Assembly: GCA_017501255.1 (NCBI GenBank)
Contig: JAFVXE010000025.1
Coordinates: 1 to 64,000 of the forward strand
DNA length: 64,000 bases
Direction of reading: 5' to 3'
Origin: Clostridia bacterium
Lineage (GTDB): Bacteria > Bacillota > Clostridia > Christensenellales > Aristaeellaceae
The notes beneath the pieces were generated by a model. The model was given only the letters and a program-made list of their open reading frames with translations. It had not been told where the DNA came from and made no database searches. Below, in pieces: positions 7,322-16,364 of this stretch (within the stretch, counting starts at the first letter, position 1; each line of letters starts with the position of its first letter). Made by a program: the position numbers and the translations under genes.

Positions 7322-8890
7322 TCATCGTCTCCACAGAATCACACGTTCACCATCGGTGGCATCCGCTCCCGTCAGGGCGGGATTCATGGCCCGGAGGCTG
7401 TCGCAGCTGACCCGGTAGCGCTTGGCGATGTCCCACACGCTTTCGCCGGGTTGGCTGAAATAGATGAGAATGCCGTTGCTGTCGGAAGGGGCGGGCTGGC
7501 GGAGCAGGTCGGTGACGAAAGGTTCCTGCCCCAGGGTGACGTCATAGCACTGGAGATGGAGGATATATTTGATCTCCACCCGGTCGGAAGTGACGCAGGA
7601 AACCTCCACGCCGGTGGTTTGCAGGGTAAGGGCGTCGGTCTGGCACAGGTCGCAGGCAAAGGCGATGCGGAAGGGTTCCTCGGTGGAATAGGTCTGCGGG
7701 GCGGCGGTATCGTCGGTCATGTAGAGGAAGGAGACCTCCATCATGCCTTCCACCATCAGCCTGCCGCCGTTGCGGCTTACATCGGTGACGATGGGGCGCA
7801 GATGGGCCGTCAGCGGGGTGCGGGCAGGAGGCTGATTGTCCAGCAGCAAAGTCATCTTGCCGCTTTCGGCGGTGTGCAGCTGCCGCTGGGTCAGTACCCG
7901 GCTGATGGGCTGCATACAGGGGGAGAGCATCTCGCCGCTGGTGGTGTAGGCATCCAGCAAAAGGCATACATCCCGCCGCTTGGTCATCTGGGCGGTCAGG
8001 CCGATGAGCACCTCTGCCCGCAGGGTACGCTGACCTTCCTCCTGCCCATCCTGAGACAGCACCGCCACATCCCGGATGACTGCATCGGCGGTGAGCAAAT
8101 CGCCCTCTTCGCCGGTGAGAGGCAGGGTTTCCTCAAAGGGGATGGAGTGGCGGGTGACCACCAGCGGGCGGGCAGGCATGGCGCTGAGGTGATACACTTC
8201 CAGCTGCACATTGCCGGTAATGGTAACCCGTTCTTCGCCGCCCATCACCTCCTGCACCGAGGCGGTGGCGGTGGCATAGAGTGTATCGGTAATCTGCAAT
8301 ACATCGCTGAGTTCGCATTCGTCCCGAATGAGCACATCCTGGCGGCCCAGTGCAACGGTGCGGCAGGTTTGCAGGGTTTCGGTCTTCTGCATCAGCCCGG
8401 CAGCGGGGCGCAAGCCGCCTACGATGCGCAGGGGTTCCTCGCTGAACAGGCGGGCGTACAGCTTGAGAATGGCCATCAGCTTCAGCCGTCCGCCTTGGGC
8501 AGAGGCTTCCACGTGCTCGGTGGTCAGGCTGACGGGCACGGTCATGCCGGGCTTTGCACCGGGCATTTCAATGGTCTGGCTGAAATCGGCAGCAGCTTCC
8601 AGCGTATTGATGCGGGTGGGGTCCCCCTGGGTATAGAGCACATGAAAGATCACCTTGCCGTCCACATCGGCACGGCCTGTCTGCACGGTGGTTTTGTCCA
8701 CCACGGCCATGGCCTGTGCCGACAGAATAACCGTCTCCTCCCGCAGGCCGCCGGGCAGGGCCACCTCTCCCTCCACCACCGCCTGCCGCATGGCATCGCC
8801 CAGATACTGGCACATGGCGATTTCTTCCCAAAGGATTTCCGGCTCCTTGCCGGGACTCATCCTGTCCAGGTCCAGCTGTTTTGGTTCCAT
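7322..8890 (-). CDS. sipL: SipL-like spore coat protein (DUF3794 + LysM)
   Basis: 522 residues with repeated DUF3794 beta-domains (about residues 35-150, 170-290 and 320-440) and a C-terminal LysM domain (about 470-520; YFSQPGESVWDIAKRYRVSC). This is the architecture and length of Clostridioides SipL, which binds the coat ATPase SpoIVA and is required for coat attachment to the forespore. There is no signal peptide, consistent with mother-cell cytoplasmic action. AAGGAG precedes the ATG, and a sigma-E-like promoter lies about 33-62 nt upstream. The family call is from architecture; other DUF3794-LysM proteins exist, so orthology is likely but not proven. Confidence 0.82.
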   Translation of the reverse strand: MEPKQLDLDRMSPGKEPEILWEEIAMCQYLGDAMRQAVVEGEVALPGGLREETVILSAQAMAVVDKTTVQTGRADVDGKVIFHVLYTQGDPTRINTLEAAADFSQTIEMPGAKPGMTVPVSLTTEHVEASAQGGRLKLMAILKLYARLFSEEPLRIVGGLRPAAGLMQKTETLQTCRTVALGRQDVLIRDECELSDVLQITDTLYATATASVQEVMGGEERVTITGNVQLEVYHLSAMPARPLVVTRHSIPFEETLPLTGEEGDLLTADAVIRDVAVLSQDGQEEGQRTLRAEVLIGLTAQMTKRRDVCLLLDAYTTSGEMLSPCMQPISRVLTQRQLHTAESGKMTLLLDNQPPARTPLTAHLRPIVTDVSRNGGRLMVEGMMEVSFLYMTDDTAAPQTYSTEEPFRIAFACDLCQTDALTLQTTGVEVSCVTSDRVEIKYILHLQCYDVTLGQEPFVTDLLRQPAPSDSNGILIYFSQPGESVWDIAKRYRVSCDSLRAMNPALTGADATDGERVILWRR

Positions 8891-8922
8891 ATCGTATCCG
8901 CTCCTTCTGATGGCTTTGTAGC

Positions 8923-8952
8923 AGGGTATGCGGCGGGAGACAGGGATATGCC
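8923..8952 (-). promoter_or_regulatory. Sigma-E-like sporulation promoter for sipL
   Basis: Minus strand: GGCATATC (8945-8952), 14-nt spacer, CATACCCT (8923-8930), close to the sigma-E pattern ATATT-N13/14-CATACANT. No sigma-A promoter is obvious in the same interval. Confidence 0.55.
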
Positions 8953-9017
8953 TGCATGGGGAAAAACCGGGATTTGTCCTGTTTGGTAAAGATACGGATA
9001 AAGAAGTTCAACAGGAA

Positions 9018-9046
9018 TTGACATTCTTTTGGTTCGGGAGTACAAT
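9018..9046 (+). promoter_or_regulatory. Promoter for the Mrp operon
   Basis: Consensus TTGACA (9018-9023), 17-nt spacer, TACAAT (9041-9046). A leader of about 80 nt precedes the first gene. Confidence 0.75.
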
Positions 9047-9133
9047 GCTGCCGGTATTGCGTTTTCTTCCTATTAAAAAGAAAGGCTGCGGAGCAACCGC
9101 AGAAAATGCAATCCGACCGCAAAGAAAGGAAGC

Positions 9134-9640
9134 ATGGTTATGCTGCTGGTATTGCTTGCTCTGTGGATCCTGTTCAACGGACGGTTCACGCTGGAGATTT
9201 TCCTCTTTGGTCTGGTGCTGTCCTCAGCGCTGACATGGTTCTGCCGTCAGTTTCTTGATTATTCACCCAAAATGGAAAAAGGCGCCTATCGGATGATCCT
9301 GGGCGTGCTGGGCTACCTGTGGCTGCTCATCTGTGAGATCGTCAAGTCCAACTGGACGCTGCTGGGATATGTATATGGCCGCCGGAAGGAACTCAAGCCC
9401 AAGCTGGTCACCTTCACCACGCCGCTGAAGAGCCAGTTTGCCCGCAATCTTCTGTCCAATTCCATCACGCTGACGCCGGGCACCATCACCGCCATGCAGG
9501 AGGGGCAGAAGCTGACGGTGCACTGCCTGGATGAAGCCATGGCGGAAGGCGTGGAGGATCAGGCATTCCAGCGCAAGCTGTTGGCGCTGGAGAGCAAAGC
9601 GGACGAAATCCGTACTGAGAAGAAGGAGGCGGCAGAGTGA
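9134..9640 (+). CDS. mrpE: Mrp/Mbh antiporter subunit E
   Basis: Small membrane subunit of the Mrp cation-proton antiporter (MnhE/MbhA family, PF01899). 168 residues with two or three N-terminal membrane helices, then the cytoplasmic family core around FARNLLSNSITLTPGTITA, followed by a charged C-terminal helix. AAAGGA lies 4-9 nt before the ATG. It is the first gene of the ten-gene operon and overlaps mrpF by one base at TGATG. Predicted to act as a scaffold rather than a proton channel. Confidence 0.93.
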   Translation: MVMLLVLLALWILFNGRFTLEIFLFGLVLSSALTWFCRQFLDYSPKMEKGAYRMILGVLGYLWLLICEIVKSNWTLLGYVYGRRKELKPKLVTFTTPLKSQFARNLLSNSITLTPGTITAMQEGQKLTVHCLDEAMAEGVEDQAFQRKLLALESKADEIRTEKKEAAE

Positions 9641-9951
9641 TGCAGATTGCACAGGCGTACCAGATGCTCTGGACGGGGGCGCTTATCGTACTGGCAGTGC
9701 TGACGCTGGCCTGCCTGATCCGTGCGGTGGTCGGCCCCCGCATTGCGGACCGGATCGTTTCCATCAATATGATTTCCACCCTGTCACTGGCCATGATCGC
9801 CATTCTCACCCGGGTGCTGGGCGAGAGCTATCTGGCGGATGTGGCCCTGATCTATGCCCTGCTGGGCTTTCTGGCAGTGGTGGTTTTGTGCAAGGTGTTT
9901 ATGGGCATTGCGCTGGAAAAGAAGGAACAGGAGGAGAAGAACAATGGGTGA
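9640..9951 (+). CDS. mrpF: Mrp/Mbh antiporter subunit F
   Basis: 103-residue MnhF/MbhB-family protein with three membrane helices and the conserved RAVVGPRIADRIVSINMIS segment after the first helix. The ATG overlaps the mrpE stop codon and has AAGGAGG 10 nt upstream; a GTG one codon earlier is less likely. It is a structural subunit of the antiporter complex and overlaps mrpG. Confidence 0.93.
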   Translation: MQIAQAYQMLWTGALIVLAVLTLACLIRAVVGPRIADRIVSINMISTLSLAMIAILTRVLGESYLADVALIYALLGFLAVVVLCKVFMGIALEKKEQEEKNNG

Positions 9952-10267
9952 GTGGATCCTGTTCGGCATCTCTGCGCTGCTGTTGGTGACCGGTCTGTTT
10001 TTGATGCTCAGCGCAGTGATCGGTCAGTATCGTTTCCAGTATGTGCTCAACCGGATGCACGCCGCCTCCATGGGCGATTCCATGGGCCTTGGGCTGGTGC
10101 TGCTTTCCCTGTGCGTGGGCAATGCCGATGGCTGGCTCATTGCCAAGTATCTGCTGGTGGTGCTGTTTGTGTGGCTGACCAGCCCCACGGCGGGCCATCT
10201 GATTGCCCGGCTGGAGCTTGCCACCGACAGTCAGTATCAGGATGAGATGGAGATGATCGAGAAATGA
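9944..10267 (+). CDS. mrpG: Mrp/Mbh antiporter subunit G
   Basis: 107-residue MnhG/MbhC-family protein with three membrane helices and the family block FQYVLNRMHAASMGDSMGLG. The start is inside the end of mrpF with GAGGAG upstream. The C-terminus (DEMEMIEK) overlaps the next ATG, showing tight translational coupling along the operon. Confidence 0.93.
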   Translation: MGEWILFGISALLLVTGLFLMLSAVIGQYRFQYVLNRMHAASMGDSMGLGLVLLSLCVGNADGWLIAKYLLVVLFVWLTSPTAGHLIARLELATDSQYQDEMEMIEK

Positions 10268-10536
10268 ATGTATTTATCATCATGATCCTTGGCTTTCTGG
10301 TGGTTTGCGCCGTAGCCACTGCGCTGACCAAAAGTCTTCTGGCCAGTGTGGTCATCTATATGGCTTACAGCGTTCTGATGTGCATTGTGTGGATGCTTCT
10401 GCAATCCCCCGACCTGGCGGTAACCGAAGCTGCTGTAGGCGCTGGCGTTACCAGCCTTCTGTTCTTTATCACGCTGAAAAAAATCCACGCCATCCGGGGC
10501 GATGAGGAGGAGGATCATCACCATGAAGAAAAATGA
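10264..10536 (+). CDS. MbhD-type subunit (DUF4040)
   Basis: 90 residues, three membrane helices, with the DUF4040 signature QSPDLAVTEAAVGAGVTSLL. In canonical Mrp systems this segment is the C-terminal part of MrpA; here it is a free-standing polypeptide, as in membrane-bound hydrogenases (MbhD). It ends in an acidic/His cluster (DEEEDHHHEEK). It overlaps mrpG by four bases and the next gene by 14. Confidence 0.88.
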   Translation: MNVFIIMILGFLVVCAVATALTKSLLASVVIYMAYSVLMCIVWMLLQSPDLAVTEAAVGAGVTSLLFFITLKKIHAIRGDEEEDHHHEEK

Positions 10537-11533
10537 TTCCCTCTGGCAGCGTTTGTGTGCGCTGGATGAAGTTTCCTGGGAAAATCCGCTGGATCAGCAG
10601 CTGACCGCCGCCACCACGGATGAGCCGGACAGCGAGCTTCGCCGCCGCGCACCGCTGGAATTTGCCATTGCGGAGGCACAGCACGAGGAAATGCGGGAGA
10701 CCCTGTACACCGAGGAACAGCTGAAAGTAAGTACACTGCATTCCTGGGTGGGCCGCAAGGGTAAGAAATGGCTGGATGCAGCGTATCGACTGACGGCGAT
10801 CCTGTTCTGTCTGGTGATTGTCACCTTTCTGATGACCACGGTGGTGCAGCTGCCCCCGTTTGGTGCGGTGGATAACCCCACCAACAATGAAGTGGCACAG
10901 CGCTATCTGGAGAAGGGTCTGGAGGAAACCGGCGCAGTGAACATGGTGGCCGGTATGATTCTTGACTACCGTGCCTTTGACACCTTCGGCGAAAGCACGG
11001 TGCTGTTTGTGGCTGCCTGCAGCGTGCTGCTGCTTTTGAAACTGGGCGAGCACAGCGACGACGAACCCTCCCCTGCCATGCTGGAAGCCGAGTGGGATGA
11101 CCGCCATCACGAACCCAAGAACGACGCCATTTTGCAGATGGCTGCCCGCATTCTGGTGCCCATCATCCTGCTGTTTGGTATGTATGTGGTACTGGCAGGC
11201 CATCTGGGCCCCGGCGGCGGTTTCAGCGGCGGCGCTGTGATGGGCGCAGGGCTCATTCTGTACCTGAACGCCTTTGGTTTCCAAAAGACCGGACGGTTCT
11301 TCACCTATAAGACCTTCCGCTGGGTCACCTTCCTGGCGCTGATGACCTACGCATTGCTCAAGAGCTATTCCTTCTTCTGCGGTGCCAACCATCTGGAAAG
11401 CGGCATCCCGCTGGGTACCCCCGGTGCGATTCTGTCCTCCGGCCTCATCCTGCCGCTGAATATCTGCGTGGGTATGATCGTTATGTGCACCATGTATGCC
11501 TTCTATACACTGTTCAGAAAGGGAGGTATGTGA
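10523..11533 (+). CDS. mrpB: Fused MbhE + MrpB subunit
   Basis: 336 residues. Residues 1-90 are hydrophilic and charged, with no family recognised. About 90-180 form an MbhE-like unit (helix LTAILFCLVIVTFLMTTVV, then VNMVAGMILDYRAFDTFGES). About 200-336 are the MnhB domain (PF04039; YVVLAGHLGPGGGFSGGAV). In Pyrococcus-type Mbh operons MbhE and MbhF/MrpB are separate genes, so this is a fusion with an extra N-terminal extension. The ATG at 10523 has GAGGAGGAGG about 8 nt upstream, against an earlier in-frame ATG at 10502. Confidence 0.85.
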   Translation: MKKNDSLWQRLCALDEVSWENPLDQQLTAATTDEPDSELRRRAPLEFAIAEAQHEEMRETLYTEEQLKVSTLHSWVGRKGKKWLDAAYRLTAILFCLVIVTFLMTTVVQLPPFGAVDNPTNNEVAQRYLEKGLEETGAVNMVAGMILDYRAFDTFGESTVLFVAACSVLLLLKLGEHSDDEPSPAMLEAEWDDRHHEPKNDAILQMAARILVPIILLFGMYVVLAGHLGPGGGFSGGAVMGAGLILYLNAFGFQKTGRFFTYKTFRWVTFLALMTYALLKSYSFFCGANHLESGIPLGTPGAILSSGLILPLNICVGMIVMCTMYAFYTLFRKGGM

Positions 11534-11535
11534 GC

Positions 11536-11907
11536 ATGGAGATGTTTGCCACCCATATTGAGGAAGTGGTGGCGGTGCTGCTGTTCGGCGTTGGCTTTAC
11601 CACGCTGCTTCTGCACCGCAACCTGATTAAGAAAATCATCGGTCTGAACATCATGGATACGGCCATCTACCTGATGTTCACCTCCGTGGGCTATGTGGAG
11701 GGGCGCACGGCTCCCATTATGGAAAACGGCATCACCGATGCTTCCCACTACATCAACCCCATTCCCAGCGGTCTGGTGCTGACGGGCATCGTGGTATCCG
11801 TCAGCGTGACGGCGCTGATGCTGGCACTGACGGTACGCCTCTACCGCCGCTACCACACCCTGAATATTGACCGCATTACGCTGCTGATGAAGGGAGAGGA
11901 CGACTGA
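11536..11907 (+). CDS. mrpC: Mrp antiporter subunit C
   Basis: 123-residue MnhC/NuoK-family subunit with three membrane helices. The second bears the Asn/Met-rich GLNIMDTAIYLMF segment and the third the LVLTGIVVSVSVTALMLAL segment. GGGAGG precedes the ATG, and its stop overlaps the next start (TGATG). In complex I and Mrp, the NuoK-like subunit forms part of the lateral ion path. Confidence 0.92.
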   Translation: MEMFATHIEEVVAVLLFGVGFTTLLLHRNLIKKIIGLNIMDTAIYLMFTSVGYVEGRTAPIMENGITDASHYINPIPSGLVLTGIVVSVSVTALMLALTVRLYRRYHTLNIDRITLLMKGEDD

Positions 11908-13400
11908 TGCCACTGATTCGCAACTTCCCCTTCTTTTGTATTATGCTCAGCATGATCTGCGGTATTTCCTCTGCCATGCTGCCGGGCAAAATCGCCCGTA
12001 AGGTGACGGTAGTTCTGGCTGCCGTTGTGGCTGCGCTGAACACCGCTTTGCTGGTGCATTTGATGCAGGCGGGCGAAAGCTACCACTACCTGATGGGTCA
12101 CTTTCCTGCCCCCTGGGGCAACGAGATCCGCATCGGGCCGCTGGAAGCCCTGCTGTGCGTGTTGTTCAGCATTGTTTTGATGTTCAGCGCCCTGGGCGGT
12201 ATGTACCGGCTGAAGCGGCAGGTGGACCCCAAGAAGGAGAACACCGTCTGCGTTATGCTGGACCTGGTGCTGGCCGGTACCCTGTCCATGCTGTACACCA
12301 ACGACCTGTTCACCGGCTATGTATTCATTGAGATCATGACGCTGGCCTCCTGCGCCCTGATCATGTGCCGCCAGAACGGCCGCACCATGGTCAGCGCCAT
12401 GCGCTATATGATCATGAGCCTGCTGGGTTCCGGCATGACGCTGATGGCCATCATGCTCACCTATACCCTTACCGGCCATCTGCTGATTGAAAACATCCGG
12501 GAAGCGGTAACAGCCCTGTATGTTTCCGGGCAGTACCGTGCGCCCCTGACGGTGACCATCGGCCTGTTCTTTGTGGGTCTGGGCATCAAGAGCGCCTTGT
12601 TCCCCTTCCATACCTGGCTGGCGGATGCCTACGGCTATTCCACCCCCGCTGCCTCGGCTACCCTGAGCAGCATCGTCAGCAAGGCGTACATCCTGCTGCT
12701 GATGAAGATCTTCGTGCGCATGATCGGCATGGATGTGGTGCGTGGCCTGCACCTGAACGACCTGCTCTTTGTCTTTGGCATCATTGCCATGATCATGGGC
12801 AGCCTCAGCGCTATGCACAGCCACGATCTGCGCCGCATGGTGGCGTACAGCTCCGTGGCTCAGATCGGATACATCTACGCCGGTATGGGCATGGGCATCG
12901 AAGCGGGTCTGGTGGCTGCGGTTTATCACATCATGATCCACTCTGCCGCCAAGAGTTCCCTGTTCATCTCCTCTTCCGAACTGGCGGATGTATCCTCCGG
13001 CAGCAAGCGGTTCTCCGACCTTCGGGGGGCAGGCAAGCGCAGCCCGCTGGCGGGTGTGTGCTTCACCATCAGCGCCATGAGCCTGGTGGGCGTGCCGGTG
13101 CTGGGCGGCTTTATCAGCAAGCTGGTGTTCAGCGAGGCGGCTTTCCAGTATGGCGGCATCCATATGTGGGTAATGCTGCTGGCGCTGGCGCTGAGCACGC
13201 TTCTGAATGTTCTCTATCTGATGAAGACGGTCATCACCCTCTACCGGCCTGCCCGGGATGGCATGGAATACACGGTGGAAAAGCCCGATACCGCTGGCGT
13301 GTGTGCCATGGTGGGCTTTGTGGTGCTGAATGTGCTGCTGGGCGTGCTGTCCCAGCCCATTCTGACGGTGATCCGCACCGGACTTCAACTGTTTGCATAA
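11907..13400 (+). CDS. mrpD: Antiporter subunit D, copy 1 (NuoL/M/N-like)
   Basis: 497-residue proton-antiporter-family protein with about 14 membrane helices. It keeps the pumping residues of the family: the TM5 Glu (FIEIMTLAS), the TM7 Lys (GIKSALFPFHTWL) and the TM8 Lys (VSKAYILLLMK), plus a C-terminal LGGFISKLVFSEA Lys. It is the MbhH/MrpD position of the operon and the first of four such subunits in a row. Start overlaps the mrpC stop. Confidence 0.92.
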   Translation: MPLIRNFPFFCIMLSMICGISSAMLPGKIARKVTVVLAAVVAALNTALLVHLMQAGESYHYLMGHFPAPWGNEIRIGPLEALLCVLFSIVLMFSALGGMYRLKRQVDPKKENTVCVMLDLVLAGTLSMLYTNDLFTGYVFIEIMTLASCALIMCRQNGRTMVSAMRYMIMSLLGSGMTLMAIMLTYTLTGHLLIENIREAVTALYVSGQYRAPLTVTIGLFFVGLGIKSALFPFHTWLADAYGYSTPAASATLSSIVSKAYILLLMKIFVRMIGMDVVRGLHLNDLLFVFGIIAMIMGSLSAMHSHDLRRMVAYSSVAQIGYIYAGMGMGIEAGLVAAVYHIMIHSAAKSSLFISSSELADVSSGSKRFSDLRGAGKRSPLAGVCFTISAMSLVGVPVLGGFISKLVFSEAAFQYGGIHMWVMLLALALSTLLNVLYLMKTVITLYRPARDGMEYTVEKPDTAGVCAMVGFVVLNVLLGVLSQPILTVIRTGLQLFA

Positions 13401-13415
13401 GGGAGGCTGTTTCAA

Positions 13416-14882
13416 ATGCAATCCATCCTTCTTTGGCTGATTCCGCTGTTTCCTGCACTGGCTGCGCTGGTGATGGGGCTGCTGCCTCTGAAAGACGACA
13501 GCCGGGGCATTCATCTGGCGGCGGCTGTTGCCATGGCCGTCAATTTTGCGCTGTGCGTAGGACTGATGTTCCTTGGCGATGCCGAGGTTACGCTGTTCTC
13601 GCTTTCCGAGAATCTGCCCATTACCCTCCGCAGCGATCTGGCGGGCCGTCTGTTCCTGCTGCTCTGCGGCGGTATGTGGCTCAATTCCGGCGTGTTTTCC
13701 TTCGGCTATCTGCCCCATGAGGGCCATGAGCAGCGGTATTTCATTTTCTACCTGCTCACCATTGCCGCCATCAATGCCATCTGCCTGAGCGCCACGCTGG
13801 TGACCATGTATCTTTTCTTTGAACTGATGACGCTTCTGTCCATGGCGCTGGTGGTGCACAACATGAGCAAGGAAGCGGTGGCAGCGGGTATCAAGTATCT
13901 GCTGTACTCCATTGCCGGTGCCATGATGGGTCTGTTCGGCATCTTTGTGTTTTCCAGCCAGATGGCGTCCCCATTCTTCGTGGCGGGCGGCGCCATTGCT
14001 GAAAGCAGTCCCCTTATCCTGTGGGCAACTTTGATCACAGTTATCGGTTTTGCCACCAAGGCGGGTATGTTTCCCATGCATGGCTGGCTGCCCACTGCGC
14101 ACCCCATCGCCCCTGCCCCTGCCAGTGCGGTGCTCAGCGGCGTGATTACCAAGATGGGTGTTCTGTGCGTGGTGCGCGTTTTGTTCTATACCGTGGGCGC
14201 TGCCAATCTGCGGGGCACCTTTGTGCAGACGGTGCTGCTGATTCTGGCGCTGTGCACGGTGTTCATGGGTTCCATGATGGCTTTCAAAACCACTGGCTTC
14301 AAGAAGCGTCTGGCCTATTCCACCGTGTCTCAGGTCAGCTACATTCTCTTCGGTCTGTTCCTGATGACCCCTCAGGCGTTTGCCGGTGCGGTGGAGCATA
14401 TGTATTTCCACAGCGTCATGAAGAACGCCCTGTTCCTGTGCGCCGGTGCGGTGATTCTGAAAACCGGCAAAACCGAGGTTTCCCAGCTGCGGGGCATGGG
14501 CAAGCGGATGTCGCTGACCATGTGGTGCTTCACCATTGCCGGTCTGGGTCTGGTGGGCGTGCCGCCTCTTTCCGGCTTCTTCAGCAAGTGGGATCTGGCG
14601 CAGGGCTCCCTTGGCAGCGGTATGGCAGTATTCAGCTGGCTGGGCCCTGTGGTGCTGCTGATTTCTGCGCTGTTGACCGCTGGCTACCTTCTGCCCATCA
14701 GCATTGACGCCTTCTTCCCCGGTCATGCCCATGGCGAGACGCTGGCGGAGGAACCTCGCTGCGAAGTGGGCCCGGTGATGGCGATTCCTCTGCTGGTGCT
14801 GACGGTTCTCAACTTTGCGCTGGGTATGTTCCCCGGTCTTTTGAGCAATGCGGCCAATGCGCTGGCGGCTCTGCTGATGTAA
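13416..14882 (+). CDS. Antiporter subunit D, copy 2 (NuoL/M/N-like)
   Basis: 488 residues, about 14 membrane helices. Conserved Glu in LFFELMTLLSMAL, Lys in GFATKAGMFPMHGWLPTAH and in GVITKMGVLC, and GFFSKWDLA near TM12. The HGWLPTAHPIAPAPASA block is diagnostic for the MrpA/NuoL/NuoM clade. GGGAGG lies upstream, and it is separated from copy 1 by 15 nt. Retention of all key charged residues suggests it translocates ions rather than being vestigial. Confidence 0.92.
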   Translation: MQSILLWLIPLFPALAALVMGLLPLKDDSRGIHLAAAVAMAVNFALCVGLMFLGDAEVTLFSLSENLPITLRSDLAGRLFLLLCGGMWLNSGVFSFGYLPHEGHEQRYFIFYLLTIAAINAICLSATLVTMYLFFELMTLLSMALVVHNMSKEAVAAGIKYLLYSIAGAMMGLFGIFVFSSQMASPFFVAGGAIAESSPLILWATLITVIGFATKAGMFPMHGWLPTAHPIAPAPASAVLSGVITKMGVLCVVRVLFYTVGAANLRGTFVQTVLLILALCTVFMGSMMAFKTTGFKKRLAYSTVSQVSYILFGLFLMTPQAFAGAVEHMYFHSVMKNALFLCAGAVILKTGKTEVSQLRGMGKRMSLTMWCFTIAGLGLVGVPPLSGFFSKWDLAQGSLGSGMAVFSWLGPVVLLISALLTAGYLLPISIDAFFPGHAHGETLAEEPRCEVGPVMAIPLLVLTVLNFALGMFPGLLSNAANALAALLM

Positions 14883-14894
14883 GGAGGCGGAGCA

Positions 14895-16346
14895 ATGCTT
14901 CTGGTTTCGATCCTGATTCCACTTGTGGGAGCTGCTTTGCTGTTCCTGCTCCGTCCGCAGAGCGCCAAGGTGCGCAATGCACTGGTTATGGCTGCTGCCT
15001 TGCTCACCTCTGCCTGCGTGGCGTGGTGCCTGTTCGCCTCCGGCGATCATGCGATGGTGCTGCTGCGTTTATCGGACCGGCTCACGGTCAGCTTCAGGCT
15101 GGACGGGCTGGGCCGGGTGTTCGCCGGTCTGGTGGCCTTCCTGTGGCCCCTTGCCAGCCTGTATGGTCTGGAATATATGCACCATGAAGGCGGCGAAAAT
15201 CACTTTTTCGGTTTCTATCTCATCAGCTATGCGGTCACGCTGGGCATTGCCTTCAGCGAGGATTTGATGAGCCTGTATGTGTTCTATGAGCTTTTGAGCC
15301 TTGCCACCCTGCCCTTGGTGATGCACGGCATGAAGGCCAGAAATGTTCATGCAGGGCGCACCTATGCCTATTACTGTCTGGGCGGCGCTGCCCTTGGCTT
15401 CATGGCGCTGGTAACGGTGATTCACTTCAGCGGCAACAGCAACTTCACCCCCGGCGGGATCGCTGCGCTGGCTGCTGCCCCTCAGGGTGTGGTGCTGACC
15501 ATGTATGTGCTGGGCTTCTTTGGCTTTGGCGTGAAGGCAGCGGTATTCCCGCTGTACCGCTGGCTGCCGGATGCGGGCGTTGCACCCACGCCGGTAACCG
15601 CACTGCTCCATGCGGTGGCAGTGGTCAAGGCTGGTGTGTTTGCCGTGGCACGGCTTACCTACAGCTGCTTTGGCGCAGAGCTGCTCCGGGGCACCTGGGC
15701 ACAGACCCTGTGCTTGTGCATTGCGCTGTTCAGCATCCTCTTTGGCAGCGGTATGGCGGTCAAAGAGCAGCACATGAAACGCCGTCTGGCGTACTCCACC
15801 ATGAGTAACCTGAGCTATATCCTCTTTGGCGTGCTGTTGATGACCCCGCAGGGCCTTGCTGCCGGCCTGACCCATATGCTGTATCACGGCCTGATGAAGA
15901 TCGCCCTGTTTTGCAGTGTGGGTGCCATCATGATCTACACCGACCGCAGCGATATCCGTCAGATGCGCGGCCTTGGCAAGGTGATGCCCTTCACCATGGC
16001 GGTGTTCTTCCTGTGCGGCGCTGCGCTGGTGGGTGTGCCTCCACTGATCGGCTTCGGCAGCAAGTGGGCGCTGGCTACGGCTGGCGTTGCCTCCGGAAAC
16101 TGGCTGGGCGTTGCCGGTGCTGCGGTATTGCTGATCTCTGCGGTGCTCACCGCCATCTATGTGCTGGTGCCCGCCATCTCTGCCTATGCGCTGCCCCTGA
16201 CGGGCGAAACCCCCAAAGCCAACTGCGACCCCGGCTGGATGATCAAAACCGCCCTTGCGGTGGTGGTGATCGCCATTGTGGTGCTCAGCTTTGCTTCCCA
16301 GCCCCTGACCCGCTATCTGGCGGATGTGGCGGCTGGCATCTGTTAA
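14895..16346 (+). CDS. Antiporter subunit D, copy 3 (NuoL/M/N-like)
   Basis: 483 residues, polytopic. Key residues retained: Glu in YVFYELLSLATLP, Lys in GFGVKAAVFPLYRWLPDA, Lys in AVVKAGVFAVARL and Lys in IGFGSKWALA. It is more divergent than copies 1 and 2 in the broken-helix segment (PLYRWLPDAGVAPTPVTALL). AAGGAGG lies 7 nt before the ATG and 12 nt follow copy 2. Confidence 0.91.
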   Translation: MLLVSILIPLVGAALLFLLRPQSAKVRNALVMAAALLTSACVAWCLFASGDHAMVLLRLSDRLTVSFRLDGLGRVFAGLVAFLWPLASLYGLEYMHHEGGENHFFGFYLISYAVTLGIAFSEDLMSLYVFYELLSLATLPLVMHGMKARNVHAGRTYAYYCLGGAALGFMALVTVIHFSGNSNFTPGGIAALAAAPQGVVLTMYVLGFFGFGVKAAVFPLYRWLPDAGVAPTPVTALLHAVAVVKAGVFAVARLTYSCFGAELLRGTWAQTLCLCIALFSILFGSGMAVKEQHMKRRLAYSTMSNLSYILFGVLLMTPQGLAAGLTHMLYHGLMKIALFCSVGAIMIYTDRSDIRQMRGLGKVMPFTMAVFFLCGAALVGVPPLIGFGSKWALATAGVASGNWLGVAGAAVLLISAVLTAIYVLVPAISAYALPLTGETPKANCDPGWMIKTALAVVVIAIVVLSFASQPLTRYLADVAAGIC

Positions 16347-16364
16347 GAAAGGAGTGGTTCGGTC

